DNA of 64,000 nucleotides, from contig NZ_JADUCM010000001.1 in NCBI RefSeq assembly GCF_016009175.1, positions 455,898 to 519,897 on the forward strand, given 5' to 3'. A program made the position numbers and the translations under genes. This document shows, one piece after another, positions 1 to 8,100 of this stretch (within the stretch, counting starts at the first letter, position 1; each line of letters opens with the position of its first letter). The DNA comes from Pseudomonas alkylphenolica (GTDB taxonomy: Bacteria > Pseudomonadota > Gammaproteobacteria > Pseudomonadales > Pseudomonadaceae). The notes under the pieces were generated by a model. The model did not search any database and had not been told where the DNA came from. It saw nothing but the letters and a program-made list of their open reading frames with translations.

Positions 1-1293
1 GAGCAGCTTGAACTGAAACATTGTGGGTTAAGTGACTGGCCTGCCGGGTTGACGACACTGATGAATCAGGAACCTCTGCTTCTGGAGTCTGTGGACCTGA
101 GCCACAACCGGATCACGACCCTTCCGGTGTTGGCTGAAACACGCTTCGGCGCTGCGCTGCGCGAGGATCCCGACCTTAACCTGGATTTGTATTTCAACCC
201 GTTGGACGCCGACAGTATTGCCAGTATGAGTAATGTAGGAGCAGCGTATGAGCCTGAACTGGTCATACAGGTAGAGCCCGATGGCAATTGGTTGCAGGGC
301 GCCAGCCCTGCGCAACGTGCGCTTTGGCAGGAGTTTTTCGATAACGACGGGCATGGCGCGCTGCGGGACATGCTGGATCGCCTTGCCTTGTCCAGTGAGT
401 TCCGGGTCAATGAAGCCGACGTGCGCAAACGGGTGTGGTCAATGCTCGAGCTAGCCTCACAACACACGCAGCTCAGGGAGGAGCTTGTCACGATCGCTGG
501 CGACTTCCCGGTGACCTGTGGCGATGCCGGTGCCGATGCATTCAGTGCGCTGGAAATCGCGGTGCTGGTGTTTCAGCGCAGCGAAGCGGCCCGCGTCGGT
601 GAGCGCGCTGCTGATCTGCTGGCGTTGTACAAGCAGCTGTTTCGCCGCCATGAAGTGCAGCGCATCGCCGACGTCTTGTCTTTGGCCCGCACGCGGCGAC
701 GGCTGGCCTTGCTCAATGATGAGGTGCTGACACCGCTGGACCCGCTGGACGACATCAGCGACTCTCGATTGAGGAGTGAAAGTGTCGATGATATCGAGAT
801 CCGCCTAGCGATGCGCCAAGCATTAGCAGGTGTGCTCGATTACCCTGAACCTTCCAGCGGCATGCTCTTTGAGGCTACGGCGAACCTGTCGAAAAAGACC
901 ATTGATCGCGTTGCAGGGGCAGTGAGGGCACGCGATACGGTCGGCAATCGACAGACCTGGATGGTTGAAGAAAGTAGTTGGCAACATTACCTGAAACAGC
1001 GCTTTGAAGGGCAGTTCGAGGCGCTCTCGGCAACCTGGGCCCAGGGGCTGGATTATCTGGATTACTGCAACGGAGCATCCGATGAGGTGCCGGTCGAGCT
1101 CGACACCAAGGTGCTGAAAGCGTTGCGCGGCCCATTGAAGACCGAGCCGTTGAACGCTGACGGTACGCTACTCAAGCTTGAAATCGACAGCGCAGAGTAC
1201 CTGGCGGCAGTCGATGCCTTGGCTAGCGCTCGCGATGCGGCCGAAGCTGCACTGATCGACATGCTGACCAACGCTGAAGAGGTTTCCACCTAA
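1..1293 (+). CDS. NEL-type E3 ubiquitin ligase-like effector, C-terminal part (5' end outside window)
   Basis: The reading frame is open from base 1, so the gene starts upstream of the window. The first about 40 codons are leucine-rich-repeat sequence, including L-E-L-K-H-C-G-L and V-D-L-S-H-N-R-I-T-T-L-P. The remaining about 380 residues resemble the NEL (IpaH/SspH-type novel E3 ligase) domain. A Cys-Gly-Asp motif at visible codon 173 (bases 517-519) sits where NEL enzymes carry the catalytic Cys of a CxD motif, and it is followed by the alpha-helical C-terminal half. Known NEL enzymes transfer ubiquitin to host proteins after type III secretion; many Pseudomonas homologues are long proteins with a DUF6543 head, which cannot be seen here. 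No secretion genes are in the window, so delivery is unknown. A strong bidirectional terminator follows the stop. Confidence 0.8.
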   Translation, partial: EQLELKHCGLSDWPAGLTTLMNQEPLLLESVDLSHNRITTLPVLAETRFGAALREDPDLNLDLYFNPLDADSIASMSNVGAAYEPELVIQVEPDGNWLQGASPAQRALWQEFFDNDGHGALRDMLDRLALSSEFRVNEADVRKRVWSMLELASQHTQLREELVTIAGDFPVTCGDAGADAFSALEIAVLVFQRSEAARVGERAADLLALYKQLFRRHEVQRIADVLSLARTRRRLALLNDEVLTPLDPLDDISDSRLRSESVDDIEIRLAMRQALAGVLDYPEPSSGMLFEATANLSKKTIDRVAGAVRARDTVGNRQTWMVEESSWQHYLKQRFEGQFEALSATWAQGLDYLDYCNGASDEVPVELDTKVLKALRGPLKTEPLNADGTLLKLEIDSAEYLAAVDALASARDAAEAALIDMLTNAEEVST

Positions 1294-1309
1294 GCTGTTG
1301 CAGGTAAAA

Positions 1310-1338
1310 AAAAGGCCCCGCTAGCGGGGCCTTTCTTG
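1310..1338. terminator. Bidirectional rho-independent terminator
   Basis: The perfect palindrome GGCCCCGCTAGCGGGGCC (1314-1331) is flanked by an A-run on the left and TTTCTT on the right. It can therefore end transcription from both the NEL-like gene (+) and the convergent cysI/DUF934 operon (-). Confidence 0.9.
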
Positions 1339-1339
1339 T

Positions 1340-1834
1340 TCAGCGGCGACGGAACAGCGGTTGCGGTTCGTCGGTGGCGGCCTGGTAGGTCACCGAGAAG
1401 TCCTTGAGGCTTTCCAGTGCTTCCACCGGGTCCTTGTCGGCCCGCAGCGCAAAGGCATCAAAGCCGCAGCGCTTGAGGTAGAACAGCTGGTCGCGCAGCA
1501 CATCGCCGATGGCCCGTAGTTCACCGGTGAACTTGTAGCGATCACGCAGCAGACGCGCATTGGAGTAGTTGCGCCCGTCGGTGAACGCCGGGAAGTTCAG
1601 GGCGATCACCTGGAACTCGTTGGCGACGTGGCCGATCTCTTCGGCTTCTTCGTCGGCATCCAGCCAGACACCCAGGCCGCCGTCGCGGGCCTTGAGCATA
1701 TGGCCGTGTTCACGCCACAACTGCAAGGGAACGATGTAGTCGTCGCAGTTGGTCACTTCGTCGATGTTGAAGTCCTTGGGCAGCAGGTGCCAGGTTTCGT
1801 CGACGATTTCGTTGTTCTTAATGATTCGCTGCAT
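1340..1834 (-). CDS. DUF934 protein, sulfite-reductase partner
   Basis: A 164-residue protein with the DUF934 signature: a D-Y-I-V-P-L-Q-L-W segment, then G-V-W-L-D-A-D-E and an F-T-D-G-R-N-Y-S-N-A-R-L-L-R-D-R-Y block. DUF934 proteins are encoded beside hemoprotein sulfite reductase in many proteobacteria. They are thought to serve assimilatory sulfate reduction, but their biochemical activity is not established. The ATG at 1834 is chosen because AAGGA lies 8 bases upstream and an upstream extension is low-complexity. The gene overlaps the cysI stop by 17 bases, so it is translationally coupled and is the second gene of a cysI operon. Confidence 0.9.
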   Translation of the reverse strand: MQRIIKNNEIVDETWHLLPKDFNIDEVTNCDDYIVPLQLWREHGHMLKARDGGLGVWLDADEEAEEIGHVANEFQVIALNFPAFTDGRNYSNARLLRDRYKFTGELRAIGDVLRDQLFYLKRCGFDAFALRADKDPVEALESLKDFSVTYQAATDEPQPLFRRR

Positions 1835-3470
1835 AGACGCGTTCCTTGAAAGGGTCGATGCCAATACGCTGGTAGGTGTCGATGAAGCGCTCGTCTTCGG
1901 TGCGTTTTTCAACGTAGACGTCGATCAGCTTCGAGATGACATCCGGCATGGCGTCCTGGGCGAAGGAAGGGCCGAGGATCTTGCCCAGGCTGGCGTCACG
2001 GCTGGCGCTGCCACCGAGGGAGACCTGGTAGAACTCTTCACCTTTCTTGTCCACTCCGAGAATGCCGATGTGGCCGACGTGGTGGTGACCACAGGCGTTC
2101 ATGCAACCGGAAATGTTCAGGTCCAGTTCACCGATGTCGAACAGGTAGTCCAGGTCGTCGAAACGGCGCTGGATGGATTCGGCAATCGGGATCGACTTGG
2201 CGTTGGCCAGGGAGCAGAAGTCGCCACCAGGGCAGCAGATGATGTCGGTCAGCAGGCCGATGTTCGGCGTGGCGAAACCGTTTTCACGCAGCTCAAGCCA
2301 CAGCGCGTGCAGTTGGCTCTGCTCGACATCGGCGAGGATGATGTTCTGCTCGTGGGAGGTGCGCAGCTGGCCGAAGCTGTAGCGCTCGGCAAGATCGGCG
2401 ACGGCATCGAGCTGTTTGTCAGTCAGGTCGCCCGGGGCAACGCCGGTAGGCTTGAGCGACAGGGTCACGGCCACGTAGCCTGGCTTCTTGTGCGCCAGCA
2501 CGTTGCGGGTGCGCCAGCGGGCAAAGCCCGGGTGCTGTTGCTCGAGCTCGCTGAAGTCGAGGTTGTCCAGCGCCTTGTAGTCCGGGTCAACGAAGTGCTT
2601 GGCGACACGCTGTACTTCGGCTTCGGTCAGCGTGGTGCTGCCACCGCGCAGGTGGGCCATTTCGGCCTCGACCTTCTCGGCGAAGACTTCCGGGGTCAGT
2701 GCTTTGACCAGGATCTTGATCCGCGCCTTGTACTTGTTGTCGCGACGGCCGTAGCGGTTGTATACCCGCAGGATCGCGTCCAGGTAGCTGAGCAGGTCTT
2801 GCCACGGCAGGAATTCGTTGATGAAGGCGCCGACCACCGGGGTACGGCCCAGGCCGCCACCCACCAGGACACGGAAGCCCAGCTCGCCAGCGGCGTTGTA
2901 CACCGGCTCCAGGCCGATATCGTGGACTTCAATGGCCGCGCGGTCGCTGCTAGAGCCGTTGATGGCAATTTTGAACTTGCGCGGCAGGTAGGCGAATTCG
3001 GGGTGGAATGTAGTCCACTGGCGAACGATCTCGCACCATGGGCGCGGGTCGATCACTTCATCGGCAGCGACACCGGCGAACTGGTCGGTGGTGACGTTGC
3101 GCAGGCAGTTGCCGCTGGTCTGGATGGCGTGCATCTGCACGGTCGCAAGCTCGGCCAGAATCTCCGGGATGTCTTCCAGGGCTGGCCAGTTGTATTGCAC
3201 GTTTTGCCGGGTGCTGATGTGGGCATAGCCCTTGTCGTAGTCGCGCGCGATCTTCGCCAGCATCCGAGTCTGACGCGACGTCAGCTGGCCATAAGGCACA
3301 GCGACCCGCAACATCGGGGCAAAACGTTGGATATAGAGGCCATTTTGCAGGCGCAGGGGGCGGAACTCTTCTTCGCTCAGCTCACCGGCCAGATAGCGTC
3401 GGGTCTGATCTCGGAACTGCTTGACGCGGTCCTCGATGATCCGCTGATCGTACTCGTCGTATACGTACAT
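1818..3470 (-). CDS. cysI: Sulfite/nitrite reductase hemoprotein
   Basis: A 550-residue siroheme/4Fe-4S reductase expected to reduce sulfite to sulfide for cysteine synthesis in the cytoplasm. The iron-sulfur/siroheme ligand pattern C-x5-C (C413, C419) and C-x3-C (C456, C460, in G-C-M-N-A-C-G) is intact. The duplicated ferredoxin-like half-domains are visible from the paired Y-G-Q-L-T-S-R-Q-T and Y-S-F-G-Q-L-R-T-S-H-E-Q segments. The start at 3470 (M-Y-V-Y-D-E-Y) has AGGA upstream and matches the usual Pseudomonas N-terminus. There is no CysJ flavoprotein nearby, so electrons probably come from ferredoxin or a separately encoded reductase (inference). Assimilatory nitrite reductase is the main alternative, but the DUF934 partner favours sulfite. 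Confidence 0.93.
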   Translation of the reverse strand: MYVYDEYDQRIIEDRVKQFRDQTRRYLAGELSEEEFRPLRLQNGLYIQRFAPMLRVAVPYGQLTSRQTRMLAKIARDYDKGYAHISTRQNVQYNWPALEDIPEILAELATVQMHAIQTSGNCLRNVTTDQFAGVAADEVIDPRPWCEIVRQWTTFHPEFAYLPRKFKIAINGSSSDRAAIEVHDIGLEPVYNAAGELGFRVLVGGGLGRTPVVGAFINEFLPWQDLLSYLDAILRVYNRYGRRDNKYKARIKILVKALTPEVFAEKVEAEMAHLRGGSTTLTEAEVQRVAKHFVDPDYKALDNLDFSELEQQHPGFARWRTRNVLAHKKPGYVAVTLSLKPTGVAPGDLTDKQLDAVADLAERYSFGQLRTSHEQNIILADVEQSQLHALWLELRENGFATPNIGLLTDIICCPGGDFCSLANAKSIPIAESIQRRFDDLDYLFDIGELDLNISGCMNACGHHHVGHIGILGVDKKGEEFYQVSLGGSASRDASLGKILGPSFAQDAMPDVISKLIDVYVEKRTEDERFIDTYQRIGIDPFKERVYAANH

Positions 3471-3552
3471 AGGGGTCCTGTTCTCAAGCTGCTTGCAGCT
3501 AATCGCGCGCACGGCCGCGCACTCCCAAAGCGGAGCGGAAGAAAGATAGCAG

Positions 3553-3570
3553 TTTGCGTTTATGCGCAAA
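3553..3570. promoter_or_regulatory. Inverted repeat upstream of cysI
   Basis: TTTGCG-N6-CGCAAA lies about 85 bases upstream of the cysI start, in the 218-base divergent region shared with the periplasmic binding-protein gene. It could be an operator, but I cannot assign a regulator. CysB or a sulfite-responsive LysR protein would be plausible guesses from the gene function only. Confidence 0.3.
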
Positions 3571-3688
3571 AGTGATGTTTTTGCATATAAAAAGAACCAT
3601 TTGGACTAAGTGAGACTGACTGGCATTTGGCCGCTTGAGGCGCTGTGGTGTTTATAATCAATGGTTTGAATAGCAGGAGCGAATCCGC

Positions 3689-4771
3689 ATGCTCAAGGCC
3701 TTGTGCCAAAGCCTATGCCTGAGTCTGCCGCTGGCAGCCAGCGCACAGGCCGCGTCGGTGGTGTTTCTGAATCCTGGCTATTCCAACGAGACCTTCTGGG
3801 TCAGTTATTCGCGCTTCATGCAGGCAGCCGCCCAGGACCTGGGTATGGAACTGCGGGTCGAGTACATGGAACGGCGACCGGAGCGAGCGTTGACCCAGGC
3901 ACGCAAAGTACTCAGCAGTGCAGATCGTCCGGACTATCTGGTACTGGTCAACGAGCAGTACGTAGCCCCGGAAATCATCCGTCTTTCGCATGACAGCGGA
4001 GTAAAGCTCTTCCTGGTCAACAACGGCCTTACGCCGAGTCAGGCCGAATTGATTGAGCGCGCGCCGGAAAAGTACGGGCCAGTGCTCGGCACGCTGGTCA
4101 ACAACGATGAGCCGGCCGGCTACCAGATGCTCAAGGAACTCATTGCCCTGCGTACACGACCGGGGATCACCCAGCCCAGCGAGTTGCTGGCCTTTTCCGG
4201 AATCAAGACCACGCCGGCCGCGCAGCTTCGCGAGAAGGGCATGCGCCGGGCACTGGCTGAGCACCCGGAGGTGCGCTTGCGTCAGCTGGTGTACGGTGGC
4301 TGGGAGCAGCAACGGGCGTATCAGCAGGCCCAGCAGTTGCTGAAGCGGTATCCGCGCATCGACCTGGTCTGGTCGGCCAATGACGAAATGGCCTTTGGCG
4401 CCATGCAGGCCTTTGTCGAGGCCGGTCGTACCCCGGGCAGGGATGTTCTCTTCAGCGCCGTCAACAGCTCCCCTCAGGCCTTGCAGGACCGTATCGACGG
4501 ACGAATCAGCGTATTGATGGGTGGGCACTTTTCCCTTGGCGGATGGGCCATGGTGTTGTTGCACGATGATGCGCTGAATCTGCCAATCGATCGTGACGGG
4601 CAGCGCAACCATCAGGTGCCTGTGCTGCAACTGATCGATCCGGGGCGCGCCCGGCGCTGGCTGAAACTGCAGGACCAGGCCGACTATGGTCTGGACTTCA
4701 ATCGCTTCAGCGCGCAGGGGCGCGCTGCCAGCTACCGCTATCCGTTCCTTCAGGCGCCGATTGACTATTGA
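3689..4771 (+). CDS. Periplasmic sugar-binding-like (PBP1) solute-binding protein
   Basis: A 360-residue protein with a signal peptide (about residues 1-21, ending A-S-A-Q-A) followed by a type I periplasmic-binding fold. The fold shows as N-P-G-Y-S-N-E-T-F-W near the N-terminus and D-L-V-W-S-A-N-D-E-M-A-F-G-A-M-Q-A in the second lobe, the latter being the usual ribose/LacI-type segment. GGAG precedes the ATG at 3689. No permease or ATPase gene is adjacent, so it may be an orphan binder that feeds a sensor or a transporter encoded elsewhere. The ligand cannot be read from the sequence. Confidence 0.8.
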   Translation: MLKALCQSLCLSLPLAASAQAASVVFLNPGYSNETFWVSYSRFMQAAAQDLGMELRVEYMERRPERALTQARKVLSSADRPDYLVLVNEQYVAPEIIRLSHDSGVKLFLVNNGLTPSQAELIERAPEKYGPVLGTLVNNDEPAGYQMLKELIALRTRPGITQPSELLAFSGIKTTPAAQLREKGMRRALAEHPEVRLRQLVYGGWEQQRAYQQAQQLLKRYPRIDLVWSANDEMAFGAMQAFVEAGRTPGRDVLFSAVNSSPQALQDRIDGRISVLMGGHFSLGGWAMVLLHDDALNLPIDRDGQRNHQVPVLQLIDPGRARRWLKLQDQADYGLDFNRFSAQGRAASYRYPFLQAPIDY

Positions 4772-4857
4772 TAATTCCTTACTTGAGTAAAGGACATTGC
4801 TGGACTTAACTGCTACGGGTGACGTGCATTCCCATAACCACTACAAGAGGCGATGCA

Positions 4858-4968
4858 ATGGGAAACTCGACCAAAGTGAAGAGTGACAGCCATGTCGATG
4901 CCTGGGCGATACTCTGTTTGATTGTGCTGGTTGTTGTGACCGCGGTGTATTGGGTCAGCCACCAGTAA
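4858..4968 (+). CDS. 36-residue single-span membrane peptide
   Basis: A short open frame with AAGAGG 7-8 bases ahead of the ATG. The product has a polar N-terminus (about 15 residues) and one hydrophobic helix (A-W-A-I-L-C-L-I-V-L-V-V-V-T-A-V-Y-W-V), then a short S-H-Q tail. Length and topology are typical of bacterial small membrane proteins. It stands alone between the binding-protein gene and a hairpin at 4999. I do not recognise a function; its reality rests on the good ribosome-binding site and the clean transmembrane helix. Confidence 0.6.
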   Translation: MGNSTKVKSDSHVDAWAILCLIVLVVVTAVYWVSHQ

Positions 4969-4998
4969 CCTTCCCTTCAAGACCGTGTTGCAACCTGA

Positions 4999-5026
4999 GC
5001 GCCTGCGGAGGGATTCCCGCAGGCGC
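4999..5026. terminator. GC-rich hairpin after small membrane gene
   Basis: GCGCCTGCGG pairs with CCGCAGGCGC across an 8-base loop. No T-run follows, so this could be a rho-independent-like 3' stabiliser rather than a true terminator. Confidence 0.4.
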
Positions 5027-5133
5027 ACGCGGCCAAGCACAGGTGACTTGGTCCGCGTATAGATACATGTAGCGCAGTGACGTTTCTGTTCACTGCTCTG
5101 ATGACGGCTCCCTCATCCGCAATGGAGTCCGTC

Positions 5134-8100
5134 ATGACCTCTTCCATCACGCCCGGTAACGACGTATTTACCGATTCAGGGACGCATGTTCCGTCATCGG
5201 GTCTGCCACCGATCACAATTGCCAGCCACTTTTACCAACCCACCCCGATCGATACCTTCGACCTGACGCAGGTCGCAGAGGGCGTTTTTCTCTGGGACAA
5301 CGGCGATGCGATTCTGCTGGAGCGCCTGCAAGCGTTGGCCATTGATGTGGCGCAGGCGCAAGGTGAAAGCGCGCACGCGAACACCTCGACTTTTCTCCTG
5401 GCACTACAGGCCCAGGTCGATCTTGAGATCGACGTCAGCTTTGATGCCGAGATTCCCGAAACAGCGTGGCACTTCAGTTTGATGGCCGCGCACAACGCGT
5501 TGCTAGCTGCGACGCAGGTACAGGCCGACGCCTCAGCGGAATCGTCCATGACTACACCATTGCCTTTGGTCTCCCTGCGCGGGGAACTGATCCAGGCAGC
5601 GGCGATGGGCACGCTCACCCAGTCGTTGGTGAAGGCAGGCGTATTTATTTGTGATGAGGACTGGCCTGTCGATTCACCAGATCTCCAGCAAGCTGCGGTA
5701 ACCGTTGCTGACCGGTTGGCAGTGAACACAGCGGTGGATGCAGACGATTTTGTGCGAGAGTTGCAGCGGCAAATCGATGTCGAGATCACCGCGCAGATGG
5801 AGGCCGATCCACCTGGTATCGACGTGCTGGTGTTCCTTATGGCCGCCCACAACGCGCTCAATTCTCTGTTGGCGCATGCGCTCCTGCCTGCAGCGTTCCA
5901 GTCGGATGCGCCGACAGTGGTGTCAAACCCAGAACCGGTTGACCCGGACGAGGCGTCGCAGAACGCTACCTTGGTCACAGTGCACCCACACGGTGACGAA
6001 CCTGTTTTACTGACCGCCGACGAGAAACAGGCTAGCGACCTTGTGTATCAAGCGCAGAAAGTTGTGACGTCGTTTTATGGAGCGCTGAATCTGCCGCTTA
6101 GAGCGCGGCTGAATGCGCATTATCTGACGCCTCCGGTTGATATGGGGGAGCTGAAGAAAATCGTTACAGATATCAAGGCGCGAGTCAGTGCCTCATTGAC
6201 AGGGCTTGCTGGGTATGTCGTAGACGTCGATTCGCTATCCATCCATACCGCTCGTACCAACAAGCCTGCTGTCAGCGGTCGACTTTGGGCCTGGCTGTCC
6301 CACGGAACGCCATTTCAGCTAGCGCCGCCTCAGATGAACCGGGATGCCTATGATTTCGTCAAGAACAGTTGGCTGACGCTTGATGGCGCGCTTTTTACCA
6401 ATGCTGATGGTGAGGCGGTGACAGTCAACGACGTGATCCGCATCGGGCGAGACCTCGATATCGGCCAAAAAATAGCGGACAAATGCGACCAGTGGGGGCG
6501 TGAGGGTGCCATTGCGGTCTCGATTGCCCAGGAAGCACTGAAGGATTTCGGGATTACCTTGCTCAACGCGTTGAAGGCGCAACGCATCACGCTTGAGCAG
6601 TATCAGCAGTTGCGAGCCAGTGCCGGGTTGTCAGCCGGTGGGGATACTGGCGATGATCCTTATTCATATGGCAATCAGCGCCTGCAGATCGAGGCGCATG
6701 ATGTGCCGGTATTTGGGCTGCGAGCCCGTAGGGCCAACTTCATCTATGCCGCCACGGAGCCGGAAGGCCAACTGTTTATTGCCGACCTGGATAACGATCT
6801 CAGCGCGACAGATGTTTTCATCAAAGCGTTTCGCAGCAACCTCTGGGGCACTCGACAGAGTCTCGATGGGTGGTCCTGGAAACTGCTGGGGCCAGCGGCC
6901 CAGAAGGCAGTAATGGCAAAACTTCCCCAACCGTTGCCGCATCAACCGAGTAAAGACCGTCCCGCCACGGCTTACTGGACGGCTCAGGGCGTCTATGTGA
7001 GCAAAACGGATTATGACCGCAAGGCCAGCGGCGTGAAGGTGACAGTGCCATACAGCATTCGCCCGGATTCCACGTTCGCTGCGCTTTTGGGGAAAACCCG
7101 GCGGGCTCATCTCGCGGCAAAGATTAAAGAGCAATTTACTCCCAACCAGCAGAGCAGCGTGGCGCATGCGCTCCGACTGGGGTCCGAGTTCGTTTCCTTT
7201 GTGCTAGATGTGCTGTTGATAGCGGTACCTGGAAAAGTGAAGCTGCCCGGCAGGGCTTTGCTGTTCAAGGCAATGTTTCTCAAACAGTTGGCGGTCGACC
7301 TCCCCAGCAGTGTCTTGGCGAAGAAATGGAACGAGGCAGGTGAAGCGCTGACCGAGTTTTTTGAAACCGTGCTGGAAATGGGCGCGACCCGCAAAGCCGC
7401 GAAGCTGACCAAGGTACGCCTCGATCAGTTGAGCCAGGCACTGCTGCCAGGCAAGTATGGCAACACCGGACAGCCCCCGGACGCTCCGTTGCCCGCACCC
7501 GCACCGATGCTGCGCAGTATGCTGCCGCCCGCACTGCAAGGGCTGGAGGATGGCAAGCTGTCTGAGATGTTTCGCCAGTCAGGCGTGAGCAGCCCTGAAT
7601 TGCGTGCCATGAAGTCTGGTCAGGTCCCCATGGGTATGGAGCTGGCTGTGGAAGCCTCCCAAGCCATGAACCGGGTGCTCCTGGCGCAGGCGAAACAGAG
7701 TCTGGACACGTCAGGCTATAGCGAATTACCCACCAGTGTGGAATGGCCGGTCGTAGGGCTGCTTAGTCATCATCTGGACGTCTGCATCACAGTGTTGGGC
7801 CCGGACGGCTCGTCGTTGAGGCGTTTTGAACCGGTGAGTGGCAGTCTGATACCTGGGGGCAACCAGACCAAACCTGAGGTCAAGTTGACGCGGTATAGCG
7901 CTTGGCACTTCGGTGAGGGTACTGCAAACCAGCAGGGCGTGATCGCCAATTCACTCTTCCATTATGTGCAGCCTGCAGGTGCACATAAGGGCAGTCGGTC
8001 GGAGCAGGCGATTCGCCTCAAGGAAGAGACTGCCAAACTGTTGCATTCCCCAGAGATCGAGCGTGCTTTTGACCGTGCCATCCACCATGGCGCGCGCCCG

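Noticed and set aside
1749..3575. 608-codon plus-strand open frame opposite cysI
   Set aside because: Shadow of cysI, which has all siroheme ligands intact.
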